Assembly (NCBI RefSeq): GCF_002217945.1
Contig: NZ_BCMG01000011.1
Coordinates: 54,694 to 118,693, forward strand
From: Secundilactobacillus silagei JCM 19001
GTDB lineage: Bacteria > Bacillota > Bacilli > Lactobacillales > Lactobacillaceae
DNA: 64,000 bases
Direction of reading: 5' to 3'
The position numbers and the translations under genes were made by a program. The notes beneath the pieces are model-generated. The model searched no databases. It was not told the origin of the DNA and worked only from the letters and a program-made list of their open reading frames with translations. Shown in pieces: positions 52,214 to 60,126 of the stretch (position 1 is its first letter; each line of letters begins with the position of its first letter).

Positions 52214-53287
52214 TTGATTTCTGTGAAAGCCCCAGGCAAACTTTATATTGCGGGTGAATACGCCGTCGTTGAGACTGGTTTCCCCGCAATCATTGTTGCC
52301 TTGGATCAATTTGTAACGGTGACGATTCGATCAGCTGATCAAATTGGCAGTATTGTTTCCAGTCAGTATCAGGAGAATTCCATTTATTGGCGTCGTGAAG
52401 AGGGCGAAATGGTCTTTGATAACCGTGATAACCCCTTTCACTATATCTTATCAGCGATTAAAGTCACTGAAGATTACGCCAAGACTGTGGGCAAGGATCT
52501 AGGAATTTACCACTTAACTGTAGAAAGCGACCTGGATAGTAAGGACGGCCGTAAATATGGTCTGGGTTCATCCGCCGCCGTGACTGTGGCCACGATCAAA
52601 GCACTCTGCGAATTTTACGCCCTGCCAGTCGACCATGATAAATTATTTAAACTCGCTGCCATCGCCCACTTCCACGTCCAGGGCAACGGTTCTTTAGGAG
52701 ATATTGCCGCCAGTGTCTATGGTGGCTGGATCGCCTACCGCTCATTTGACCGCGACTGGTTAAAACTAGCCGAAAAGAGCTATAACTTTGCTGAATTGCT
52801 GGATATGGATTGGCCGGGACTCGACATTGAGTTACTGACCCCGCCGAAGAGCTTAAAGTTACTCGTTGGCTGGACGGGTTCGCCGGCCTCCACCTCTCAT
52901 TTAGTGGACCGGGTCGCCCTCAACAAAGCCAAGCGCCAGCAAGCCTATCAAGACTTTCTTAATAACAGTCAGGCCTGTTTGAAACGGATGATCGCCGGTT
53001 TTCGCAGCCAGGACCTGCACGCCATTCAGACGGAAATTGCGATTAATCGCAAATTACTGAACGAATTGGATCAATTTACCCACGCCCACATTGAAACGCC
53101 ATTACTGACGAAACTGTGCGACATTGCTGAAGAGTTTGGCGGCATTGCTAAAACTTCCGGTGCCGGTGGCGGTGACTGCGGTATTGCCATCATCGATTCT
53201 CACAAACAGTTAAACCAGTTGATTGAAAAATGGGCCGCTAACCAGATTATTCCCTTAAGTTTTAACGTGCACCACGTTAAGGAGTGA
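52214..53287 (+). CDS. mvaK2: Phosphomevalonate kinase
   Basis: A 357-residue GHMP kinase. KAPGKLYIAGEYAVVETG at the N-terminus matches MvaK2, with KYGLGSSAAVTVATI as ATP loop and KTSGAGGGDCGIAI as motif 3. The frame is open further upstream, but the TTG at 52214, about 9 bases after AAAGGA, gives the conserved start. It uses ATP to form diphosphomevalonate. Confidence 0.94.
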   Translation: MISVKAPGKLYIAGEYAVVETGFPAIIVALDQFVTVTIRSADQIGSIVSSQYQENSIYWRREEGEMVFDNRDNPFHYILSAIKVTEDYAKTVGKDLGIYHLTVESDLDSKDGRKYGLGSSAAVTVATIKALCEFYALPVDHDKLFKLAAIAHFHVQGNGSLGDIAASVYGGWIAYRSFDRDWLKLAEKSYNFAELLDMDWPGLDIELLTPPKSLKLLVGWTGSPASTSHLVDRVALNKAKRQQAYQDFLNNSQACLKRMIAGFRSQDLHAIQTEIAINRKLLNELDQFTHAHIETPLLTKLCDIAEEFGGIAKTSGAGGGDCGIAIIDSHKQLNQLIEKWAANQIIPLSFNVHHVKE

Positions 53288-53291
53288 TAAG

Positions 53292-54332
53292 ATGACTTCG
53301 CAACAATCCCATCGTAAGGATGAACACGTGTCACTCGCTGAAAAATTCCACCAACCGGTCACCGACAGCAGTTTTAATCAAGTGCGAATTCTCCATCAGA
53401 GTCTCCCTGAACTGGGCTTATCTGATGTGGACACCAGCACTGTCTTTGAGGGCCATCGTTTGGCTTACCCCATTTTGATTGAAGCCATGACCGGTGGCAG
53501 TGAACAGACTGGTCGGCTCAACGCGCAAATTGCACGGTTAGCTGCCGCAACTCACCTGCCAATGGCGGTTGGTTCGCAAAGTGTCGCTTTAAAACAGCCG
53601 GAATTAGCCCCGACCTTTTCCGTAGTGCGGCAGTATAATCCCGATGGCCTGGTGATTGCTAACATGGGTGCCGGTCATAGCGTGGCTGACGCGCAGGCGG
53701 TAGTTGAGATGGTGGCAGCCGATGCGCTACAGATTCACATCAATGCCGCTCAAGAAATTATCATGCCAGAAGGCGACCGGGAATTCTACTGGTTAGATCA
53801 GCTGGCAGCCGTCGTCGCGAAGCTTGATCTGCCCGTCATCGTAAAGGAAGTCGGCTTCGGTATGACGGCCAAAACAGTTCAAAAATTAATGGCCATCGGC
53901 GTTAACAACGTTGATTTAAGTGGTCGTGGCGGGACTAGTTTTGCTAAAATCGAAAACTTTCGCCGTCCCGAAAAGGAAATGGCCTACCTCGATAACTGGG
54001 GATTGACTACCACCGAATCACTGCTTGAGATGCGTAAATTATCAACGCGACCGTGGATCTTTGCCAGCGGCGGTATCAAAACCCCGCTGGATGCCATTAA
54101 AGCCTTGGCTTTAGGCGCGGATGCAGCTGGTATGGCCGGTGAAGTGCTACACCATTTGATTACCACTGACTACGCTGCTACTGAAGATTGGCTGCGTCAT
54201 TGGCTGCAAGGGTTTAAACAACTGATGCTGCTGACTGGCAGTCAAACCGTTAAGGACCTGCGCAAGCAATCGATGGTCTTTTCGCCAGAGCTAGAGTCAT
54301 TTGCTCGACAAAGATTTATTTCACTTGAATAA
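53292..54332 (+). CDS. fni: Isopentenyl-diphosphate delta-isomerase, type 2
   Basis: A 346-residue FMN-dependent type II isomerase interconverting IPP and DMAPP. The N-terminus KDEHVSLAEKF, EAMTGGSEQTGRLN, VGSQSVALKQPELA, VKEVGFGMTA, and VDLSGRGGTSFAKIE (FMN phosphate site) are conserved. AAGGAGTGATAAG precedes the ATG. Last gene of the mevalonate operon. Confidence 0.96.
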   Translation: MTSQQSHRKDEHVSLAEKFHQPVTDSSFNQVRILHQSLPELGLSDVDTSTVFEGHRLAYPILIEAMTGGSEQTGRLNAQIARLAAATHLPMAVGSQSVALKQPELAPTFSVVRQYNPDGLVIANMGAGHSVADAQAVVEMVAADALQIHINAAQEIIMPEGDREFYWLDQLAAVVAKLDLPVIVKEVGFGMTAKTVQKLMAIGVNNVDLSGRGGTSFAKIENFRRPEKEMAYLDNWGLTTTESLLEMRKLSTRPWIFASGGIKTPLDAIKALALGADAAGMAGEVLHHLITTDYAATEDWLRHWLQGFKQLMLLTGSQTVKDLRKQSMVFSPELESFARQRFISLE

Positions 54333-54344
54333 CTTTGAGATAAT

Positions 54345-54408
54345 AAATAAAGGACTAGCAAATTAACGTTAATTTTGCTAGTCCTTTTTAGTTTGGTTTT
54401 GTTTTGAT
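54345..54408 (-). ncRNA. Candidate short RNA from orphan promoter B
   Basis: A minus-strand promoter with TTGACA and TATATA (see next entry) would start RNA near 54408. The first plausible stop is the hairpin at 54350-54388, which is followed by TATTTATT on this strand. The product would be about 60-70 nt, mostly an A/C-rich 5' tail and the hairpin. There is no ORF. This is a prediction only. Confidence 0.35.
54350..54389. terminator. Terminator of the mevalonate operon (bidirectional)
   Basis: AAAGGACTAGCAAATTAAC pairs with the following GTTAATTTTGCTAGTCCTTT with one bulged base, and five T residues follow on the plus strand. Confidence 0.9.
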
Positions 54409-54414
54409 TGTGTT

Positions 54415-54443
54415 TATATATAAGTTAAAGTAACTTTTGTCAA
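54415..54443 (-). promoter_or_regulatory. Orphan promoter B with palindromic spacer element
   Basis: On the minus strand -35 TTGACA (54438-54443) and -10 TATATA (54415-54420) are separated by exactly 17 bp, a near-consensus promoter. The spacer holds AAGTTA-AAG-TAACTT. It lies between the convergent fni and rsmF genes and has no protein gene downstream on its strand before fni's antisense. Confidence 0.6.
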
Positions 54444-54466
54444 TTTAACTTTCTCAATCAAAAAAA

Positions 54467-54486
54467 CAGCCCTTTACATCAGGCTG
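54467..54486 (-). terminator. Terminator of rsmF
   Basis: CAGCC...GGCTG stem with T run on the minus strand, 14 bases after the stop. Confidence 0.7.
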
Positions 54487-54499
54487 CCTTGCTAAATTT

Positions 54500-55852
54500 T
54501 TAATGCACGTTAAACCTTAATCCCTTGGGGAAGAAGTTTTTAACCGTCTGATTAACTGCCTTGCCAAAGGCCACTGGCTGTCCGTTACAAAACAGTCGGA
54601 CCCAGCCTTTTTTAAGCGGGAGATCTGTTTTGGTGAAAATGTCACCGTGAACGACTTGTTTCCAGTCATCCTCCGAAATTTCGGTTTCATACTTAAACTG
54701 ACCGGGACGTAAAGCCAACGCCATGGCGTAACTGGGTTCAAAGCGGTGCTTTTTAAGGGTCCCCAAGTGCAGCCCTGGCCGAACGACTTTTAACCCTCTG
54801 AGTGACGGCGTACCAGCCGGTAATAAGTAAAGCTGATCACCAAACGCCACTAAGCGGTGCGAATCCACTTTAAAGTTTAAGTATTGCTCGGCAAATGCTT
54901 CAAACAAGTTCGATTGGTCGCGAGAAACGTTTGACGGCTGCTGATGGTATTTTGTTACCCTGCCAATGGCCTCTTTCAATTTTAGCTTGGCAACAAAGTG
55001 ACCTTCACCGCGCATCAAATGTGGGAACAACCGTGCAGCCCCCTTCAAAGCGGGATCACCATTGCCCCACTCCGGTTTAGCATCAATGATCCCGGCCGTT
55101 TTTTGAATCGGCACCACTTCAAACTGTGGGTAAGTTTCCAGCAGCCAAGAGATCATCTGCTCATCTTCTTCGGGCGCAAAGGTACACGTCGAGTAAACCA
55201 GTTCACCACCCGGTTTAATCACTTTCACCGCTTCAGTCAGAATTTCGCGCTGCCGCTTGGCACAGGTTGCCGGATAATCGGGGGTCCAATAGCTGACAGC
55301 ATCCGGATCCTTGCGAAACATCCCTTCACCCGAACACGGTGCGTCCACTAAGACTTGGTCAAAAAAAGTGGGAAAGGCTTTCGCAATCGAGGCTGGATCT
55401 TCATTAAGAACCAGTGTGTTGCTTAACCCAAAACGCTCGGTATTTTCTGCCAGTACCTTGGCCCGTTTTGGCATGATCTCGTTGCTGACGAGCAGACCAG
55501 TCTGCTGCAAAAAGCTGCTAAGATGCGTCGTTTTGCCTCCCGGAGACGCACACAGATCAAGCACGCGCATACCTTCACTAGGATGGGCAACTTCTCCCAC
55601 AAACATTGCGCTGGGCTCCTGGCTATATACGGCACCGGATTGATGATCCAGCGTGTGGCCGCTGACTTTGCCATAATACCCCCATTTGGTGTAGGGTACC
55701 GGATCCGTTAAATCAAGGTCATCCGGGGTTGGTCGCAGCGGGTTGATTCGAAAGCCGCTATTTTCTGATTGGTCGAAGCTGGCAAAAAAGGCTGGCGCCT
55801 GATCACCAAGTAATTGCTGATATTTAGTTTTAAATGCTGCTGGTAATTCCAT
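54500..55852 (-). CDS. rsmF: 16S rRNA m5C methyltransferase (RsmF-like)
   Basis: A 450-residue NOL1/NOP2/Sun-family RNA m5C methyltransferase. VLDLCASPGGKTTHLSSFL is the SAM motif, VDAPCSGEGMFRK carries one catalytic Cys in the P-C motif and STCTFAPEEDEQM the other. The C-terminal part is a PUA-like/RsmF-type domain (GWVRLFCNGQPVAFGKAV). The specific target base is inferred from RsmF/YebU relatives. Confidence 0.9.
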   Translation of the reverse strand: MELPAAFKTKYQQLLGDQAPAFFASFDQSENSGFRINPLRPTPDDLDLTDPVPYTKWGYYGKVSGHTLDHQSGAVYSQEPSAMFVGEVAHPSEGMRVLDLCASPGGKTTHLSSFLQQTGLLVSNEIMPKRAKVLAENTERFGLSNTLVLNEDPASIAKAFPTFFDQVLVDAPCSGEGMFRKDPDAVSYWTPDYPATCAKRQREILTEAVKVIKPGGELVYSTCTFAPEEDEQMISWLLETYPQFEVVPIQKTAGIIDAKPEWGNGDPALKGAARLFPHLMRGEGHFVAKLKLKEAIGRVTKYHQQPSNVSRDQSNLFEAFAEQYLNFKVDSHRLVAFGDQLYLLPAGTPSLRGLKVVRPGLHLGTLKKHRFEPSYAMALALRPGQFKYETEISEDDWKQVVHGDIFTKTDLPLKKGWVRLFCNGQPVAFGKAVNQTVKNFFPKGLRFNVH

Positions 55853-56039
55853 GATCTATCCCTTTCATTGCGCAAAATTAACTGAAAAAAGTATACCTTT
55901 TCAAAGCCTAACGGTCAATTCGAATCACCCTTGCACCTTCACCGCGTAATGCAAGCTATCTTGCTCTAACCCCATTGATTGTGGTAAATTAGGGCTATTA
56001 ATCTTACAGAAACTAATCGACAAGAACGGATGTGTAAAC

Positions 56040-56849
56040 TTGAATCAAAAATTAATCGCACTAGACCTAGACGGCACGACCTTAAACAATGAAGCAAAAC
56101 TCTCTCAAAAAACAATTGCCACCATTAGGGCAGCTATTAAAGCCGGCCACATCGTTACTATTGTAACGGGGCGGCCAAACCGGCTGTCACAGACCTATTA
56201 CGACCAATTAGGACTCACTTCTCCAATGATCAACTTCAATGGCAGCTTGGGTCACGTGCCGCATCACCACTGGCAGTATGAATATCAGTATACTTTCGAT
56301 CGCGGTATCGTTTTCGATTTACTGAAACATCAGCAGGAGTTTAACATTTCCATGATTGCCGCGGAGGGTAAGCACCTGTTCTTAGCGCACCAAACGGCAG
56401 CCACTCAAGTCGGCTTCTTCCCCACTGTGCTAACCCACGACCAGCAGTTGAGTCCGGCTACCTTGACCCAAAACCCAACCAGTATGACGATTGCGGTTGA
56501 CCGGCCACTGCAGAAAAAACTGCAAACCTACATTGAAGCCCATTTCGGCAATGACGTCGACGTGGCCCCGTGGGGCGGCCCCAACAGTGTCCTTGAAATT
56601 GGCACTAAGGGTGTCCAGAAAGCGGTTGGCCTAGAGCGTCTGGCCAATTACTATCAAATTGACCGTCAAAACGTGATCGCCTTTGGTGACGAGCATAACG
56701 ACAACGAAATGATCGCCTATGCTGGTCAAGGGGTGGCCATGAGTAACGCCACCGATAAGTTAAAGGCCATTGCCGACGATGTAACGACCCTTAATAATGA
56801 TCAGGACGGGATGGCTGACTACCTCGCTAAAACATTGAAATTAGCTTAA
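56040..56849 (+). CDS. Cof-type HAD hydrolase
   Basis: A 269-residue HAD-superfamily phosphatase of subfamily IIB. Motif 1 is LDLDGTTLNN, motif 2 is IVTGRPNR, and motif 4 is FGDEHNDNEMIAYAG. These act on sugar phosphates, flavins or similar small phosphates; the substrate is not predictable. TTG start, with GGATGTG upstream. It is monocistronic. Confidence 0.92.
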   Translation: MNQKLIALDLDGTTLNNEAKLSQKTIATIRAAIKAGHIVTIVTGRPNRLSQTYYDQLGLTSPMINFNGSLGHVPHHHWQYEYQYTFDRGIVFDLLKHQQEFNISMIAAEGKHLFLAHQTAATQVGFFPTVLTHDQQLSPATLTQNPTSMTIAVDRPLQKKLQTYIEAHFGNDVDVAPWGGPNSVLEIGTKGVQKAVGLERLANYYQIDRQNVIAFGDEHNDNEMIAYAGQGVAMSNATDKLKAIADDVTTLNNDQDGMADYLAKTLKLA

Positions 56850-56856
56850 ACTAATA

Positions 56857-56895
56857 ATCGCCTAGCACTACTATCTTTTAGTAATGCTAGGCGAT
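56857..56895. terminator. Bidirectional terminator
   Basis: ATCGCCTAGCA and TGCTAGGCGAT form an 11-bp stem extended by CTA/TAG pairs; it lies between convergent genes. Confidence 0.85.
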
Positions 56896-56910
56896 TTAAA
56901 TAGCGTCTGT

Positions 56911-57813
56911 TTACTTCCAAAGTGTCTTTTCAACGCGTTGAATGGTGTTCAGGTAGTCCCCGTTTGCTTGGTGCTGTGACTGACCGAAATACACGTATTT
57001 GCCCAACAGTGCGATACCCGTTAGCACCGTGTTTTCTGGTAACTGATCGATTGGCTGATCATGGAAACCATTTTTCAGCAGCCAGAATCCTTTGCTGACG
57101 GCATGTTCGTCGCCATAACTCTTAGTCGCGTAAAGCGCTCTGCCGTTTGAAAAACTGATGCTTTGAATACTGCCGATCGTTTCGGGTGCCAGTTGCTTAG
57201 TATTAGGCTTAAAGGATTGGTAAACCGTGGCCATCATTTTTAGATTGCCCGCCTCAATGGTCGTTTGGCCATGAGCCGTCAGCTGTCGGAGTAAGTGACT
57301 CATCTGCGCCAGATTATAGACCGTACCTTGCAAGTGCTGGCCCCGATCTAATACCATGACGGCCAGTTCGCTGCGATCACTGGATAAGGCCGAAACAGCG
57401 CCAATGACTGGACCTGGCAGCGGTGTCCCCGTAATGTTGGCACTTTCTAAATGGGTTATCTTAAAAATCTCCAGCTGCTGGTCTTGAGTACCCGTATCAA
57501 CACTCACGCGCCATAGTTCGGGAGCGTTTGGCTGACCATTGGCATCAGTTGGCTGACCGCACAGCAACAAGCTTAATTTGGGCGCACTGGCAATCAGTGC
57601 TAAACTATGCACGTTAACCAAGTTTGGCAGGGTGATCTGTGCCTTTAAATCAGCCGTAGCACTGGCTGTTGAATCATCTAAATGACATGCCGTGATCACC
57701 GTAGCTTGCTTAACTGTTTGCGCGACGTAGCTTGTCTGATGGTCAATACAAAAAGCGGTCACAGGCGATTGGTGTGCTAATCCCTGGATCGTATAGGCTA
57801 AAGTTGACTGCAT
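56911..57813 (-). CDS. Helveticin J-like protein (class III bacteriocin family, tentative)
   Basis: A 300-residue soluble protein without signal peptide. The order of short motifs matches helveticin J: an AVSALSSDRSELAVMVLD strand with VYNLAQMSHLL, then TIGSIQSISFSNGRALYATKS, then a tail ending TIQRVEKTLWK. The helveticin family is thought to form a beta-propeller with repeated strands, and some members are cell-wall lytic bacteriocins. Similarity here is weak and remembered, not searched. The ATG at 57813 follows AAAGGAGTTTTTTGAA. The gene is divergent from the SH3/phosphatase gene. Confidence 0.55.
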   Translation of the reverse strand: MQSTLAYTIQGLAHQSPVTAFCIDHQTSYVAQTVKQATVITACHLDDSTASATADLKAQITLPNLVNVHSLALIASAPKLSLLLCGQPTDANGQPNAPELWRVSVDTGTQDQQLEIFKITHLESANITGTPLPGPVIGAVSALSSDRSELAVMVLDRGQHLQGTVYNLAQMSHLLRQLTAHGQTTIEAGNLKMMATVYQSFKPNTKQLAPETIGSIQSISFSNGRALYATKSYGDEHAVSKGFWLLKNGFHDQPIDQLPENTVLTGIALLGKYVYFGQSQHQANGDYLNTIQRVEKTLWK

Positions 57814-57868
57814 TTCAAAAAACTCCTTTTCTTTACAGGTGTTTATCAAGATATAAGTAAAGCGTCTG

Positions 57869-57890
57869 TATAATTATTAACATAATTATA
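57869..57890. promoter_or_regulatory. Palindromic divergent -10 region
   Basis: TATAATTAT-TAAC-ATAATTATA is a perfect inverted repeat. It gives a TATAAT -10 box on each strand, so the divergent promoters of the helveticin J-like and phosphatase genes likely overlap. Confidence 0.55.
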
Positions 57891-57909
57891 CCATAAGAAT
57901 TTAAAGTAA

Positions 57910-60051
57910 ATGGCGGTGACAAAATTGACCCATCAAAAAAATCGTTTTACAAGCTCTCTGATTGACGGCCAAATTCTTCATCAATCAGGCAGTTTCACGC
58001 CTAACCGTTTCTTGGTCAGCCGCAAACAGCCAAATAGAATCAGTCCGCGGCAACAGCTATTTCCGACGCACCAACCGGTTCACTATCGCGGCAAGCTGAA
58101 AAGTGACGGTCGCTATTGGCTGATACTGAATGATGGCTATCTTTGTGTAGCGACTATGCGACACGTGTTATATGGCCATGATGATCATCCCAATTGGCAG
58201 GCAGTCACCAGTTTCCCCATAGACTCTAAACTTAAGCTGCGGTTATCAGCCGCTGACTCACAATCTGAAACCCATGAATTTATCGCTGCTGAACCACTCG
58301 CTTTTCGAACCGTACCGGAGTGGCCAGCAATCCGAAAAGGCGGTCAATTGTTACATACAGGAGGTCTAATTGTATATAGCAAGATCGTACGAAATCAGTC
58401 AATATCCTATCTACAGACTCAACACGGCTTTTTACCTTACTACAATCATCAAACGGGTAAACGGTATGGCGTCCTGATCAATTCGAGTTTGGGCCTGCCG
58501 CTTAAACCTCGGCGAGAGCGACCCACCTTTTTCAAAATGAACGGCCAATTTTGTTTCAGTCGGCGAGGTGTTAGTTGCTATCAGCATCCTGACCTGCACG
58601 CACCGATCATCGGTCACCTTAACCAAAATACGGTGGTCAATTACACGGGTAAATTAGCTGATCAGCACCGTGGCTGGTTACAGCTCACCCATGCTGGCCG
58701 CCAGACTTACGTACCCTTTATGAGCAGATATCCCCACTTTGAACACTATTTTGGCTATGAAATAACCGGTTCAAAAAACGTCTCTCGTTTACGGGAACCC
58801 TGGACGTTTGATCAGGCTGATACGCCGGTTACCCTCAAACCAACTTCATTAGAAAAAACGACACTGCTTAAACTCACCCACCAGCTTAAACAGTTACGGC
58901 AGCCAGGAGACATCGTCATCGGCCTCATTAACGACACCCATTACGATTCACACCAGTCAACGTATAGTCAGCGGTCATTACGTGATCTGCAGCTGATCAG
59001 CACCATGGCACGTGACCAGCAATTTGACAGTTTAGTTATGAACGGCGATCTTGTTGATGGTAACCAACCGCTTAGTCGGACAATTATCGATACGGGCGAT
59101 GCGGTGTCTGCGTTACAGCAAAGTCAGGTGCCGACCTTTATCACCCAAGGCAACCACGATGACAATTCCGGTTTCGCCCGTTACCTAAATGGCTATCGAA
59201 CGGAACAGGTCATGACCGAAAAGCTCGCTCATAATCTCCGTAATCGGCATCATAATAACTGGTTAGCAGCTCAGAACAACTTTTACGGCAAATACCGTGT
59301 TCCTGACACGAAGGTAAGCCTGATCATGCTCAATACCTTTGACATTCGGGATTCAAGCACTAACGGCTATTTTAGCCGCAATTATGACGACCAGCCAAAC
59401 GGCATTCATTGGACGGGAATTTTGCAAAATATCCGCCACAGCCGGTCACGCATCGCGCATCAGCAAGCTACTTGGCTCACAAATACGTTGGATCAATTAG
59501 CCCCAGACGAACAGGTCATCGTGTTTACCCACGATTCCATTCGCTCTGCTACCGATAAACAAGCTGTCCGCCCCTTTTGGACTTACGACTGGTTTGCTAA
59601 TAATCAGCAGGGGGACTTTGCCTGCGTTTACAACAGTTTAGTCCAACACCGCCGGCAGATTATCGCCGTGATGTCCGGCCACACCCACGTGGATGACTGG
59701 TCGCACCAGGACGGCCTCAATTGGATTGCCACCACCAGCGACATTGCCGACCGGCGGAAAACCAGTCGCCTAAACAGCAAGACACTGGGCGCCTGGGACG
59801 TCTTAGTGCTTCGCCCTCAGCAGCACCAGTTGTTCCGCTTACGCTACGGCTGGCAGGATCGTGCTGGCCGGCTGCGTCACTGGCAGTACCGCTTGTTTGG
59901 TGATGGCACCGATACTAGGCACCGTTCGTTAAAAGAAATCTTAAAACGCCCCGATTCACGGCCGCTAACTGGCAACGCACGCTACTATCGCAATCAAAAT
60001 AAACAGGCCGATCAAGTTTGGCGTGGGTTCCGCGGTTATTTTAAATATTAA
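57910..60051 (+). CDS. SH3-like repeats plus calcineurin-like phosphoesterase
   Basis: A 713-residue basic protein. Residues 1-300 appear to hold several SH3-like beta units (GKLKSDGRYWLILNDGYLCV, SISYLQTQHGFLPYY, YTGKLADQHRGWLQLTHAG). A metallophosphoesterase follows at about 330-640: GLINDTHYDS, MNGDLVDGNQ, TQGNHDDN, VIVFTHDS and MSGHTHVDDW supply the D-x-H, G-D, G-N-H-D and G-H-x-H motifs. No signal peptide is seen, yet SH3b-like units usually bind cell wall. An alternative TTG start at 57925 has GGCGGTGA upstream. The substrate is unknown; the architecture is unusual. Confidence 0.8.
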   Translation: MAVTKLTHQKNRFTSSLIDGQILHQSGSFTPNRFLVSRKQPNRISPRQQLFPTHQPVHYRGKLKSDGRYWLILNDGYLCVATMRHVLYGHDDHPNWQAVTSFPIDSKLKLRLSAADSQSETHEFIAAEPLAFRTVPEWPAIRKGGQLLHTGGLIVYSKIVRNQSISYLQTQHGFLPYYNHQTGKRYGVLINSSLGLPLKPRRERPTFFKMNGQFCFSRRGVSCYQHPDLHAPIIGHLNQNTVVNYTGKLADQHRGWLQLTHAGRQTYVPFMSRYPHFEHYFGYEITGSKNVSRLREPWTFDQADTPVTLKPTSLEKTTLLKLTHQLKQLRQPGDIVIGLINDTHYDSHQSTYSQRSLRDLQLISTMARDQQFDSLVMNGDLVDGNQPLSRTIIDTGDAVSALQQSQVPTFITQGNHDDNSGFARYLNGYRTEQVMTEKLAHNLRNRHHNNWLAAQNNFYGKYRVPDTKVSLIMLNTFDIRDSSTNGYFSRNYDDQPNGIHWTGILQNIRHSRSRIAHQQATWLTNTLDQLAPDEQVIVFTHDSIRSATDKQAVRPFWTYDWFANNQQGDFACVYNSLVQHRRQIIAVMSGHTHVDDWSHQDGLNWIATTSDIADRRKTSRLNSKTLGAWDVLVLRPQQHQLFRLRYGWQDRAGRLRHWQYRLFGDGTDTRHRSLKEILKRPDSRPLTGNARYYRNQNKQADQVWRGFRGYFKY

Positions 60052-60065
60052 TTGGCTGAAAACAC

Positions 60066-60100
60066 AAAAATGGACTAATCCGGTGGATTAGTCCATTTTT
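60066..60100. terminator. Bidirectional terminator
   Basis: Perfect 16-bp arms AAAAATGGACTAATCC and complement with a 3-base loop and T runs on both strands. Confidence 0.95.
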
Positions 60101-60126
60101 GTATCATACAAATTTAACCATCAAGC

